Shown here: positions 1 through 7,519 of the stretch, piece by piece | Numbering within the stretch: the stretch's first letter is position 1 | Layout: the number at the start of each line of letters is the position of its first letter | Assembly (NCBI GenBank): GCA_045537065.1 | Contig: JAZSOT010000020.1 | Coordinates: 1-47,259 of the forward strand | DNA length: 47,259 nucleotides | Direction of reading: 5' to 3' | From: RGIG8709 sp045537065 | GTDB taxonomy: Bacteria; Bacillota; Clostridia; Monoglobales; Monoglobaceae | Made by a program: the position numbers and the translations under genes | The notes under the pieces: generated by a model | Seen by the model: the letters and a program-made list of their open reading frames with translations, nothing else | The model's database searches: none | What the model was told of the DNA's origin: nothing

Positions 1-790
1 TCTTTGCGATAACACTGCTTGTATAGTAGCTTCCGCCAACATCCGCATGGTCTTTACCGCCCGGCTCAAAGTCAACGCCTTCATACATCCAACGCATAGG
101 CCAGTCTATCTTCCATGCAAGCTTGCAGTCGAAATCTTTTGTAAAATCAAAGCTTCCCTTGTGTCCGCACTTACATTCAAATTCAGCTACGGTTGAATCG
201 TCGCTTAAAGATAAAATTTTTGTTGTGTCTCTGTGACATTCAGGACAGTATATGGTAACGGGATAGTAGTTGTCTCTTTCGCCTTCTTCTGCCTCCTGCG
301 TTCTGAAGCTGTCGATTATATCAAAAATTTCTTTACGCTTTTTAAGAGCAAAAACAACATTTTCTGCATATTTTCCGCTTCTGTACATTTCTGCCTGATG
401 ACGATAGTCCATATCAATGCCGAACTTGTCAATTGAGTCCATAAATTCAGCCTCAAAGTATTCAGCGTAGTTTTTGCATTCGGGTCTGTCGTTGAAAGGA
501 TTTTCAACATCAACATAAGGATAGCCGATATAATGGTCCATTCCCTCTTTAGCCTTTGCAACATTAACCGGAACTTTTCTGAGTCTGTCATATTCGTCCC
601 ATGAGAATAAAAGCTTTGCTTTCTTCCCCATTTTTCTAAGTGCTTTTACAACAAAATAGCTTGTTGCAACATCACGGAAATTTCCAATATGAATAGAGCC
701 TGACGGGCTGATGCCTGCGGCACAAACGTATTCTTCTTTATTTGGATTTCTGTCTATAATTTTTTTAGCAATAACTTCTGACCAATGCAT
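1..790 (-). CDS. lysK: Class I lysyl-tRNA synthetase (3' part lies outside the window)
   Basis: Charges tRNA-Lys with lysine in the cytoplasm. The reverse-strand reading frame begins with ATG at 790, preceded by AGAGGTG, and stays open for 263 codons to the window edge. The N terminus has the class I signature (SGSIHIGN, HIGN at residues 34-37), followed by the family block around LLFSWDEYDRLRKVP. A cysteine cluster (YCPECH then CKCGHKG, about residues 175-205) looks like a zinc knuckle, and PGGKDHADVGGSYYTS near the edge is typical of LysRS-I. The KMSKS loop and anticodon-binding region are not in the window. Most bacteria use the unrelated class II LysS, so LysRS-I is the less common solution here. 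It is monocistronic as far as can be seen; the upstream rubredoxin gene ends in its own terminator. Confidence 0.93.
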   Translation of the reverse strand, partial: MHWSEVIAKKIIDRNPNKEEYVCAAGISPSGSIHIGNFRDVATSYFVVKALRKMGKKAKLLFSWDEYDRLRKVPVNVAKAKEGMDHYIGYPYVDVENPFNDRPECKNYAEYFEAEFMDSIDKFGIDMDYRHQAEMYRSGKYAENVVFALKKRKEIFDIIDSFRTQEAEEGERDNYYPVTIYCPECHRDTTKILSLSDDSTVAEFECKCGHKGSFDFTKDFDCKLAWKIDWPMRWMYEGVDFEPGGKDHADVGGSYYTSSVIAK

Positions 791-879
791 TTTCACACCT
801 CTATATTTTTCTTTTGCAATTTTTCAATACATACATTCAATATTATATTACGAAATGGGCTAAAAGTCAAGTAAAATTG

Positions 880-907
880 AATAAATTAAAGGGAGCCGAA
901 GCTCCCT
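880..907 (-). terminator. Rho-independent terminator of the rubredoxin-fusion gene
   Basis: GGGAGC (891-896), loop CGAA, GCTCCC (901-906). Read on the reverse strand the stem is followed by a T-rich stretch (TTTAATTTATT). It sits 7 bases after the stop codon of the 914-1525 gene and separates that gene from the LysRS gene. Confidence 0.75.
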
Positions 908-913
908 CATAAT

Positions 914-1525
914 TTATTCAATTGGTTCAAAATCGGATGCCGGATGTTTGCATATAGGACAGATAAAATCATCAGGAAGAGAGTCTCCCTCATAAATATA
1001 TCCGCAGATTTTGCAAACAAAGCCTTTTTTTGTGTTTGTTTCAGGCTTTGGTTTAACATTTGCAAAATAATAGGAATATGTCATTGTCTCTTCATCTGAA
1101 ATAACATTTGCCTCAGTTATATCGCAGATAAACATTCCATGCGTGTCAAGGTCAATATATTCAAAAACCTTAAGTGAAATATATGCATTTATATAATCGG
1201 AGAGACAGGAGAGCCCGTTTTCTGTACGGAAAAAGGCAATATCGGAAAGCTTGTTTGTATCCTTTCCGGAGTGAAAACCAAACTTTTCAAAAATTTCAAA
1301 AGGGCATTTAACTGAAAGACAATTAACATTCATAATGCCCGTGTCTCTTATTATATCGTGAGAATAATTTTTTTTATCAATAGTAACAACAACCCTCAGA
1401 GGAGTGTTTGTAACTTGAAAAACTGTGTTTACAATAAGTGCATTGTCTTTCTCACCTGTTTTTGATGTAACGGCATAGAGTCCGTAACCAATTTTAAAAA
1501 GAGCAGTCTGATCTATATTATTCAT
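914..1525 (-). CDS. Flavin reductase domain-rubredoxin fusion (high molecular weight rubredoxin type)
   Basis: A 203-residue cytoplasmic redox protein. Residues 1-155 or so look like the FMN-binding split-barrel flavin reductase family (ALFKIGYGLYAVTS near the start). The last 38 residues are a rubredoxin domain with the two iron-binding knuckles CKICGYIYEG and CPICKHPASDFEP. The same fusion in acetogens (Hrb) takes electrons from NAD(P)H and passes them to flavo-diiron proteins that reduce NO or oxygen, so a detoxification role is inferred. No partner flavo-diiron gene is adjacent. The start ATG at 1525 follows AAAGGAG. Its promoter is at 1559-1587 and its terminator at 880-907, so it is a single-gene unit. 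An unrelated function of the flavin domain cannot be excluded. Confidence 0.88.
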   Translation of the reverse strand: MNNIDQTALFKIGYGLYAVTSKTGEKDNALIVNTVFQVTNTPLRVVVTIDKKNYSHDIIRDTGIMNVNCLSVKCPFEIFEKFGFHSGKDTNKLSDIAFFRTENGLSCLSDYINAYISLKVFEYIDLDTHGMFICDITEANVISDEETMTYSYYFANVKPKPETNTKKGFVCKICGYIYEGDSLPDDFICPICKHPASDFEPIE

Positions 1526-1558
1526 ATTTTATTCTCCTTTAAAAATATCATTTTATAT

Positions 1559-1587
1559 ATTTTATCATATGTTGAAAAAATTAACAA
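1559..1587 (-). promoter_or_regulatory. Sigma-A type promoter of the rubredoxin-fusion gene
   Basis: On the reverse strand: TTGTTA (plus positions 1582-1587), 17-bp spacer, TAAAAT (1559-1564), about 35 bp before the start codon. It lies back to back with the promoter at 1596-1624. Confidence 0.6.
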
Positions 1588-1595
1588 GAATTTTA

Positions 1596-1624
1596 TTGAT
1601 TTTTATTTTTCCCCTGTGTATAAT
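1596..1624 (+). promoter_or_regulatory. Sigma-A type promoter of the Y-family polymerase gene
   Basis: TTGATT (1596-1601), 17-bp spacer, TATAAT (1619-1624), 36 bp before the chosen ATG. I looked for a Gram-positive LexA box (GAAC-N4-GTTC) around it and saw none. Confidence 0.65.
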
Positions 1625-1659
1625 AAATATGTAAATTTGTGAAAAAAAGGAGGCAGGAA

Positions 1660-3162
1660 ATGGATAAAAAAACCTATTTTTGTATTGATTTAAAGTCCTT
1701 CTATGCCTCTGTTGAGTGTATAGAAAGAGGGCTTGACCCTATGACAACAAATTTAGTTGTTGCAGATAATTCAAGAACAGAAAAGACTATATGTCTTGCG
1801 GTTTCTCCGTCACTTAAATCTTATGGTGTTCCGGGAAGACCCAGACTGTTTGAAGTTATCAGTATTGTCAAAGGAGTAAATGAGGGAAGACGGGTAAGCC
1901 TACCCCAAAAAACGTTTGCGGGAAAATCCTGTGACTATATTGAGCTTAAGAAAAATCCCTCTTTGGAAGTGTCATATATAGTTGCACCGCCAAGAATGGC
2001 AAATTATATAAAATACAGCACAAGAATATATGAAGTTTATTTAAAATATGTTGCCCCTGAAGATATTCATGTTTATTCCATAGATGAAGTTTTTGTTGAT
2101 GTTTCAAATTATCTTAAAAACTACAAAAAAACACCAAGACAACTACTGAAAAGCATATTAAAAGATGTTTTAAGCGAAACGGGGATAACTGCAACTGCAG
2201 GAATTGGGACAAATATGTATCTTGCAAAAATTGCTATGGATATTGTCGCAAAGCACACAAAGGCAGATAAGGACGGGGTGAGAATTGCAGAGCTTGATGA
2301 AAGGTCTTACAGAGAAAAGCTTTGGGACCACAGACCTCTCACAGATTTTTGGAGAGTTGGGAAAGGCTATGCGAAAAAGCTTGAAGAAAGCCGTCTTTTC
2401 ACAATGGGAGATATAGCAAGAGAATCTTTAAGCGAATATGGTGAAAAAAGATTATGCAAAATGTTTGGTGTGGGAGCAGAGCTTCTGATTGACCATGCAT
2501 GGGGGTATGAACCCTGCACTATGGAAGATATAAGGAATTATAAGCCTGAGAACAAAAGTATGGGAAGCGGTCAGGTTTTGCATATGCCTTATGACTGCGA
2601 AAAAGCAAGGCTTATTTTAAAAGAAATGACAGAGCTTCTTGCTCTTGATTTGGTTGAAAAAAAGCTTGTTACCAATCAGATTGTTGTAACTATAGGATAT
2701 GATATAGATAATCTTAAAGGAAACCACTCATATAAGGGCGAGATAACAACGGATATGTATGGAAGAAAGGTGCCGAAACATGCTCACGGAACCTGTAACC
2801 TGAAAGGCTACACATCATCAACAAAACAGATTATGGAAGGCACAATGGAGCTTTATAACAGAATTATTGATGAAAAACTGCTTGTGAGAAGAGTCAATAT
2901 AACAGCAAATAATCTTTTAGATGAAAAGCTTGTCACAAAAGTTGAGAAATATGAACAGCTTGATTTGTTTACAGATTATGAAGCTCTTGAAAAGGAAAGG
3001 GAGAAGGAGAAAAAAGAACTCGAAAAGGAACGCCATATTCAGGAGGCTATGATAAATATTAAGAGAAAATACGGAAAAAATGCAGTTTTAAAAGGGCTTA
3101 ATCTTGAAGATGGAGCAACAACCATAGACCGTAATTCTCAGATAGGGGGACACAAGGCATAA
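1660..3162 (+). CDS. Y-family DNA polymerase (UmuC/DinB-like translesion polymerase)
   Basis: Inserts nucleotides opposite damaged template bases. The protein is 500 residues from the ATG at 1660. I chose this start over an upstream in-frame GTG (1639) because the AAGGAGG site lies between them, at proper spacing for the ATG. The first metal-binding aspartate is in CIDLKSFYASVE near the N terminus, and the second acidic pair is in YSIDEVFVDV around residue 140. A finger/palm block (TAGIGTNMYLAKIAMD) and a helix-hairpin-helix-like thumb (DFWRVGKGYAKKLEE) follow. The C terminus has a little-finger region and a charged helix rich in Glu and Lys (EKEREKEKKELEKE). Length and the YolD partner gene directly downstream (1-base overlap, TAATG) fit the UvrX/UmuC-like group of Firmicutes rather than short DinB. 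Confidence 0.93.
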   Translation: MDKKTYFCIDLKSFYASVECIERGLDPMTTNLVVADNSRTEKTICLAVSPSLKSYGVPGRPRLFEVISIVKGVNEGRRVSLPQKTFAGKSCDYIELKKNPSLEVSYIVAPPRMANYIKYSTRIYEVYLKYVAPEDIHVYSIDEVFVDVSNYLKNYKKTPRQLLKSILKDVLSETGITATAGIGTNMYLAKIAMDIVAKHTKADKDGVRIAELDERSYREKLWDHRPLTDFWRVGKGYAKKLEESRLFTMGDIARESLSEYGEKRLCKMFGVGAELLIDHAWGYEPCTMEDIRNYKPENKSMGSGQVLHMPYDCEKARLILKEMTELLALDLVEKKLVTNQIVVTIGYDIDNLKGNHSYKGEITTDMYGRKVPKHAHGTCNLKGYTSSTKQIMEGTMELYNRIIDEKLLVRRVNITANNLLDEKLVTKVEKYEQLDLFTDYEALEKEREKEKKELEKERHIQEAMINIKRKYGKNAVLKGLNLEDGATTIDRNSQIGGHKA

Positions 3163-3551
3163 TGAAATATGATGATATAATAAATCTAAAGCATCCTGAA
3201 CCAAAAACCTTTATGAGAATGTCAAAAGGCGACCGTGCAGCACAGTTTGGTGCATTCCGTGCTTTGACGGGGTATGAGGATGAAGTTTCTGAGACCGCTA
3301 GATTAACCGACAGGCAAATTTTTCTTGATGAATATGAACTTGAAAGTTTAAACTGTAAGCTTGAGGAAATTTTAAGCCAAAATGACAAAAAAGAGGTAGA
3401 AATAACCTATTTTAATTCGGACTATAGGAAGTCGGGCGGGGAATATATATTTGCAAAAGGCATAATAAAAAAAATTGACTTTTATGAAAGATGTATTGTT
3501 ATGGAAGATAAGACCGAAATTCCCTTTGATGCTGTGCTTGATATTAACTGA
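3162..3551 (+). CDS. YolD-like protein
   Basis: A 129-residue protein of the YolD-like family, which in Firmicutes is nearly always encoded beside a UmuC-type polymerase and is thought to assist or regulate it. The family core is visible as MSKGDRAAQFGAFRALTGYE followed by an acidic helix. The C-terminal half (KGIIKKIDFYERCIVMEDKT) matches the YolD beta-rich end. Its ATG overlaps the polymerase stop codon (TAATG), so translational coupling is likely. Biochemical function is not established for the family. Confidence 0.88.
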   Translation: MKYDDIINLKHPEPKTFMRMSKGDRAAQFGAFRALTGYEDEVSETARLTDRQIFLDEYELESLNCKLEEILSQNDKKEVEITYFNSDYRKSGGEYIFAKGIIKKIDFYERCIVMEDKTEIPFDAVLDIN

Positions 3552-3559
3552 TGGTAATA

Positions 3560-3588
3560 TTGACATTTTTTGTCGGTTGTGATAAAAT
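3560..3588 (+). promoter_or_regulatory. Consensus sigma-A promoter of the envelope operon
   Basis: TTGACA (3560-3565), 17-bp spacer, TAAAAT (3583-3588). It starts just after the YolD stop codon and 27 bp before the ATG at 3615. It marks a new transcription unit (3615-8635) and argues against the upstream TTG start that would overlap the promoter. Confidence 0.8.
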
Positions 3589-3614
3589 TGAACCATTGGA
3601 AAGGTTGTGGGAAA

Positions 3615-4337
3615 ATGAGAGATTGTACCAATATTCTTGGAGTAAATATAGATAAAATTTCTTTGTGCGAAGCTTTTGAAAAGGCAAAAGGTTTGCTTAA
3701 AACAGAGGGGGTTAGTATGATATTTACCCCAAATCCCGAAATTGTTATGAGAGCATATGAAGACGAAGAATTTAAAAATATTTTAAATTCTGCAGATATA
3801 TGTACTCCTGACGGCATAGGAGTTGTGTATGCTTCCAAAATTATTAAAAACCCTGTAAAAGAGCGTGTTCCTGGTTTTGAACTTTCAAAAATGCTTATGG
3901 AAAGTGTGAGCAAAACAGGAGAGGGTGTATTTTTATTTGGCTCAAAACCGGGAGTTGCAGATAAAGCAAAGGAAAATATAGAAAAAATGTATCCCGGTAT
4001 AAATATTGTGGGAACAAGAGACGGATATTTCAAAAAAGAAGATGAACCAGAGATTATAAATTTGATAAACGAAAGCGGGGCAAAGCTATTGTTTGTTTGT
4101 CTCGGTGCACCAAAGCAGGAAAAATGGATTTATGAAAATCGTGACAGGCTGAATGTTAATCTGTGCCTTGGTGTTGGCGGAACTTTAGACGTTCTTTCGG
4201 GAGAGACAAAAAGAGCACCTGAAATATTTATAAAGCTTAATCTTGAATGGTTTTATAGAATTGTACTTAATCCCTCAAGATGGGGCAGATTTTTAGCACT
4301 TCCAAAATTTATGATTAGAGTTATAAAGGAGAAATAA
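3615..4337 (+). CDS. WecG/TagA/CpsF family glycosyltransferase
   Basis: A 240-residue cytoplasmic or membrane-peripheral enzyme of glycosyltransferase family 26. Relatives add N-acetylmannosamine (TagA, wall teichoic acid) or N-acetylmannosaminuronate (WecG) to a polyprenyl-linked GlcNAc. Family motifs are clear: TPNPEIVMRAYEDEEF, TPDGIGVVYASK, LFVCLGAPKQEKWI and LGVGGTLDVLSG. The start is ATG 3615, because the frame upstream of it overlaps the promoter at 3560-3588. It is first in an operon with a protease, mltG and rodA, which supports a wall-polymer role. The exact sugar cannot be read from sequence. No other teichoic acid gene is in the window. Confidence 0.9.
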   Translation: MRDCTNILGVNIDKISLCEAFEKAKGLLKTEGVSMIFTPNPEIVMRAYEDEEFKNILNSADICTPDGIGVVYASKIIKNPVKERVPGFELSKMLMESVSKTGEGVFLFGSKPGVADKAKENIEKMYPGINIVGTRDGYFKKEDEPEIINLINESGAKLLFVCLGAPKQEKWIYENRDRLNVNLCLGVGGTLDVLSGETKRAPEIFIKLNLEWFYRIVLNPSRWGRFLALPKFMIRVIKEK

Positions 4338-4340
4338 AGT

Positions 4341-4880
4341 ATGCTTTATATGTTTTTGGCAAACGGCTTTGAAGAAACTGAGGCTATAGGGTGCCTTGAT
4401 GTTATAAAAAGAGCAGGAATTAATATCAAAACTGTTTCAATTGAATCAGGACAAGCTGTTACAGGAAGCCACGGCATATCTGTTGTTGCAGATATTATGA
4501 AAGCAGACATAAAAAAAGAAGAATGTAAGGGCGTAATTCTTCCGGGAGGTATGCCCGGAACATTAAATCTTGAAAAGGATAATATTGTTAAAGAACTTAT
4601 TACTTATTGTTATGAAAAAAATATGCTTATTGCAGCTATTTGTGCAGCACCTATGATATTTGGCAAAATGGGATTATTAAACGGTAAAAGGGCAACCTGC
4701 TATCCGGGATTTGAAGAACATTTTGACAAAGGAGAATACACAGGAGACCTTGTTTCTGTATGCGAAAACATTATAACAGGAAAGGGTGCAGGAGCGGCAA
4801 TGCTTTTTGGTGCCGAAATAGTTAATTATTTTGAAAAGGGTAAAGGCTGTGAGATTTTAAAAGAAATGCAGCATTCTTAA
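4341..4880 (+). CDS. DJ-1/PfpI family protein
   Basis: A 179-residue class I glutamine-amidotransferase-like protein of the DJ-1/YajL/ThiJ group. The conserved acidic residues are in NGFEETEAI (Glu11, Glu12, Glu14). The nucleophile-elbow cysteine is Cys101 in IAAICAAPMIFG. The loop LPGGMPGTLNL is typical. Family members are linked to protein protection, glyoxal detoxification or redox sensing, and the precise activity here is unknown. It starts 3 bases after the glycosyltransferase stop, behind AAGGAG, so it is cotranscribed with that gene. Confidence 0.9.
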   Translation: MLYMFLANGFEETEAIGCLDVIKRAGINIKTVSIESGQAVTGSHGISVVADIMKADIKKEECKGVILPGGMPGTLNLEKDNIVKELITYCYEKNMLIAAICAAPMIFGKMGLLNGKRATCYPGFEEHFDKGEYTGDLVSVCENIITGKGAGAAMLFGAEIVNYFEKGKGCEILKEMQHS

Positions 4881-4898
4881 ACTAAAAGGAGAATAGTT

Positions 4899-5792
4899 TT
4901 GGATAGAAATTACGAGGATATAAAAGAGATTAAAAGAATAAGATGGCTGCTTTTCGGAGTGATGTCGTTTATTTTTGCCTGTGAGGTTTTAATTCAGGCA
5001 ATTTCAAGCTTTATGTCAAACCCACCGGGAAACTTTGTGAGAATGACAGTAGTTGAACTGGTTTCTTTCTCTCTTGTTCTATATCTTTATGGACGATTGG
5101 TTAAGGGAAAGCTGAATGCAAAAAAAGATTTATCATTAAATCCTGTTCCACTTAAAAATCTTATTTATCCTGTTCTATTAGGTATAAGCGGACAGTTTGT
5201 TATTATGATATTAAATCTTCCGTTTCAGTTTCTTAATCAACTGATTTTCCCTGTAGATGGAGTTATAGAAAGCGAAAGCTTCAGCATACTTAAGTTTATT
5301 GCAGGTGTTATAGCCGCGGGACTTATCCCTGCGTTTTTTGAGGAACTGATGTTCCGTGGTATTGTGTTTAAAGCATATAGCAATCTTAGCACAAAGCTTG
5401 CTGTTATATTCACAACCTTTGTTTTTGTGATTTTTCACGGTAAGCCGGAATGTATATTCGGATATATATTTATGAGTCTTATGGCGGTTTATATAATGCG
5501 AAGATGCAATTCCCTATATGGGGCAATAATATATCATTTGTTCAGTAATATAGCGGCAATACTATTCGGTATGATAGCAGTGGATATTGTTTCAGTTTTA
5601 TGGATTATATTCACAGTTATGATTTTTATATTTGTCGCCGTACTTATAAGATTTCATATTAAATTTCCGCCGGTTAAGGCGATAAAGGACAGAAAAGACA
5701 CAAAACTGTTGATTGGAAGTGTGCTTTCGCTTCCAATGTTGTTAAGCTATGGAATTGTTATTTTAAGATACTGGCTTTTGAATTTCAGATAA
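4899..5792 (+). CDS. CPBP family intramembrane glutamic protease (CAAX protease-like)
   Basis: A 297-residue polytopic membrane protein with about eight hydrophobic segments. It carries the CPBP/Abi active-site motif EELMFRG (in AFFEELMFRGIVF) in the middle. The second and third family motifs appear as FVIFHGKPECIFGY and YGAIIYHLFSN. Homologues process membrane-bound or prenylated peptides, and in Firmicutes some protect against bacteriocins. The substrate here is unknown. The start is TTG, selected by AAGGAG 8 bases upstream. It lies inside the envelope operon between the DJ-1 gene and mltG. Confidence 0.88.
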   Translation: MDRNYEDIKEIKRIRWLLFGVMSFIFACEVLIQAISSFMSNPPGNFVRMTVVELVSFSLVLYLYGRLVKGKLNAKKDLSLNPVPLKNLIYPVLLGISGQFVIMILNLPFQFLNQLIFPVDGVIESESFSILKFIAGVIAAGLIPAFFEELMFRGIVFKAYSNLSTKLAVIFTTFVFVIFHGKPECIFGYIFMSLMAVYIMRRCNSLYGAIIYHLFSNIAAILFGMIAVDIVSVLWIIFTVMIFIFVAVLIRFHIKFPPVKAIKDRKDTKLLIGSVLSLPMLLSYGIVILRYWLLNFR

Positions 5793-5807
5793 AGATTTGG
5801 TGATTTT

Positions 5808-6833
5808 ATGAATTTTAAAATTAAAAATACTAAGATTATGATTATTGCATTTGTAATTGCTGGAATTTTGGCTTTAAGCATAATAGTAAGGTCTGCTTTT
5901 ATTTTTAAGGATGTATTCGGACTTAAAAAAAGCAGTGAGATTATAGTTTCTGTTCCGGAGGGTGCAGTTGCATCAGATATAAGCAAAATTCTGGAAAATG
6001 ACGGGATAATAAAATATCCCAAACTTTTCAGATTTGTTCTGGGAAGAAAAAACTTAGTTATTCAGCAAGGCAGGCATAAACTTAACCGTTCAATGAGTTA
6101 TGGTGAAATAGCTGAAAAGCTTTCAAATATACCTGATGCGGGATATGATAATATTTTAAAGGTATTAATTCCTGAAGGCTATGAGATTAAGGATATAGCA
6201 AAAGTGCTTGAGGAAAAAGGGCTTATTGACAGAGATGTTTTTTATGATGAAATTGAAAATGGTGAATTTGGTTTTTCTTTTATAGATAAAATTGAAAGAA
6301 AAGAAAATCGACTCGAGGGATATTTGTTCCCTGCTATTTATGAAATTCAAAAAGGTGAAAGTGAGCATTCTATTATAAATAAAATGCTTGAAAAGTTTAA
6401 TTCTGTTGTAATTCCTCTTTATGAAAATGCGGAAACAGAATTTTCTCTTGATGAAATAGTAACTCTTGCCTCAATTATTGAAAGGGAGGCTGCAAATAAC
6501 AGTGAAAGACCAATTGTTTCTTCTGTTTTTTATAACAGAATGAAAAAGGATATGACACTAAGCTCCTGTGCTACAGTACAGTATATCTTAAAGGAGAGAA
6601 AAAAGGTTCTTTCTATTGCTGATACAAAGATAAAATCACCCTATAACACATATAGAGAAAAAGGTTTGCCCCCAGGGCCTATTGCAATGCCGGGGGAAGA
6701 AAGCATAAAGGCTGCCCTCAGCCCTGCTGATACAAATTATTTGTATTTTGCGGCAAAGGCTGACGGAAGCGGAAACGTTTTTTCAAAAACGGATACAGAG
6801 CATTTAGAAACAGTTAAAAAATTGCAAAATTAA
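5808..6833 (+). CDS. mltG: Endolytic transglycosylase MltG
   Basis: Cleaves nascent peptidoglycan strands within the chain and so sets glycan length. The protein has 341 residues: a short cytoplasmic tail, one transmembrane segment (about 10-30), a LysM-like domain, and the YceG catalytic domain. The catalytic glutamate lies in LASIIEREA, followed by VSSVFYNRM and the conserved block around SPYNTY and GLPPGPIAMPG. The order mltG-trmR is the same as yrrL-yrrM in Bacillus subtilis. It is in operon with rodA, which fits coupling of synthesis and trimming of wall strands. Confidence 0.95.
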   Translation: MNFKIKNTKIMIIAFVIAGILALSIIVRSAFIFKDVFGLKKSSEIIVSVPEGAVASDISKILENDGIIKYPKLFRFVLGRKNLVIQQGRHKLNRSMSYGEIAEKLSNIPDAGYDNILKVLIPEGYEIKDIAKVLEEKGLIDRDVFYDEIENGEFGFSFIDKIERKENRLEGYLFPAIYEIQKGESEHSIINKMLEKFNSVVIPLYENAETEFSLDEIVTLASIIEREAANNSERPIVSSVFYNRMKKDMTLSSCATVQYILKERKKVLSIADTKIKSPYNTYREKGLPPGPIAMPGEESIKAALSPADTNYLYFAAKADGSGNVFSKTDTEHLETVKKLQN

Positions 6834-6857
6834 AACTTAAAGAATTTGGAGCAAAAG

Positions 6858-7514
6858 ATGAAATCTTGGATTGAAGAAGATAATATAAATTATGAGTATA
6901 TTATCAGGTATATAAGGGATGCTATCCCTGCCCGCGGCGGTCAGCTTGCAGAGCTTGAAAAATATGCAAAGGAAAATTCTGTTCCCATTTCTCAGCCTGA
7001 GGCTATAAGACTCACGGAAATTCTACTTAAAATAAAGAGACCTGAAAAAATTCTGGAGATAGGAACAGCTATCGGTTATTCGGCTATAAGAATGGCACTT
7101 TCTTCAAATGCACATATAACAACTATTGAAATTTCTGATGAAATGGCTTATCTTGCAGAAGAGAATATAAAAAAAGCAGGGCTATCTGACCGTATTGATA
7201 TAATAAAAGGGGATGCCTGTCAGGTATTAAAAGATATGGACGGCAGCTTTGATGTTATTTTTATTGATGCAGCAAAAGGCCATTATGATGACTTTTTCAA
7301 GGAATGCGACAGAATGCTGAAAAAAGGCGGAATATTGATTTCGGACAATGTTTTATATAAAGGTATGACTGCAACCGATGACTTGGTTGTAAGAAGAAAA
7401 ATAACTATTGTGAGGCGTCTCAGAGCTTATCTTGAAATGCTTAAGGAGAATAAAGACTATTCAACTTCTATAATACCTATAGGGGATGGGGTTGCTTTAA
7501 GTATTAAGGAGTGA
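6858..7514 (+). CDS. trmR: O-methyltransferase, likely tRNA 5-hydroxyuridine methyltransferase TrmR
   Basis: A 218-residue SAM-dependent class I methyltransferase. Motif I is LEIGTAIGYSAIRMA, the acidic end of beta-2 is TTIEIS, and the metal/active-site block is DVIFIDAAKGHYDDFF. Placement just after mltG matches B. subtilis YrrM (TrmR), which methylates 5-hydroxyuridine at wobble position 34 of tRNA; the specific function is inferred from family and synteny. The start is ATG 6858, with GGAG 6 bases upstream. A TTG at 6846 in the same frame overlaps that ribosome-binding site and is less likely. Confidence 0.85.
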   Translation: MKSWIEEDNINYEYIIRYIRDAIPARGGQLAELEKYAKENSVPISQPEAIRLTEILLKIKRPEKILEIGTAIGYSAIRMALSSNAHITTIEISDEMAYLAEENIKKAGLSDRIDIIKGDACQVLKDMDGSFDVIFIDAAKGHYDDFFKECDRMLKKGGILISDNVLYKGMTATDDLVVRRKITIVRRLRAYLEMLKENKDYSTSIIPIGDGVALSIKE

Positions 7515-7519
7515 GTTAT

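Noticed and set aside
3482..4033. Reverse frame of 183 codons opposite the glycosyltransferase
   Set aside because: The opposite strand has a clear family match, promoter and start; the reverse frame has low-complexity hydrophobic content and no ribosome-binding site.
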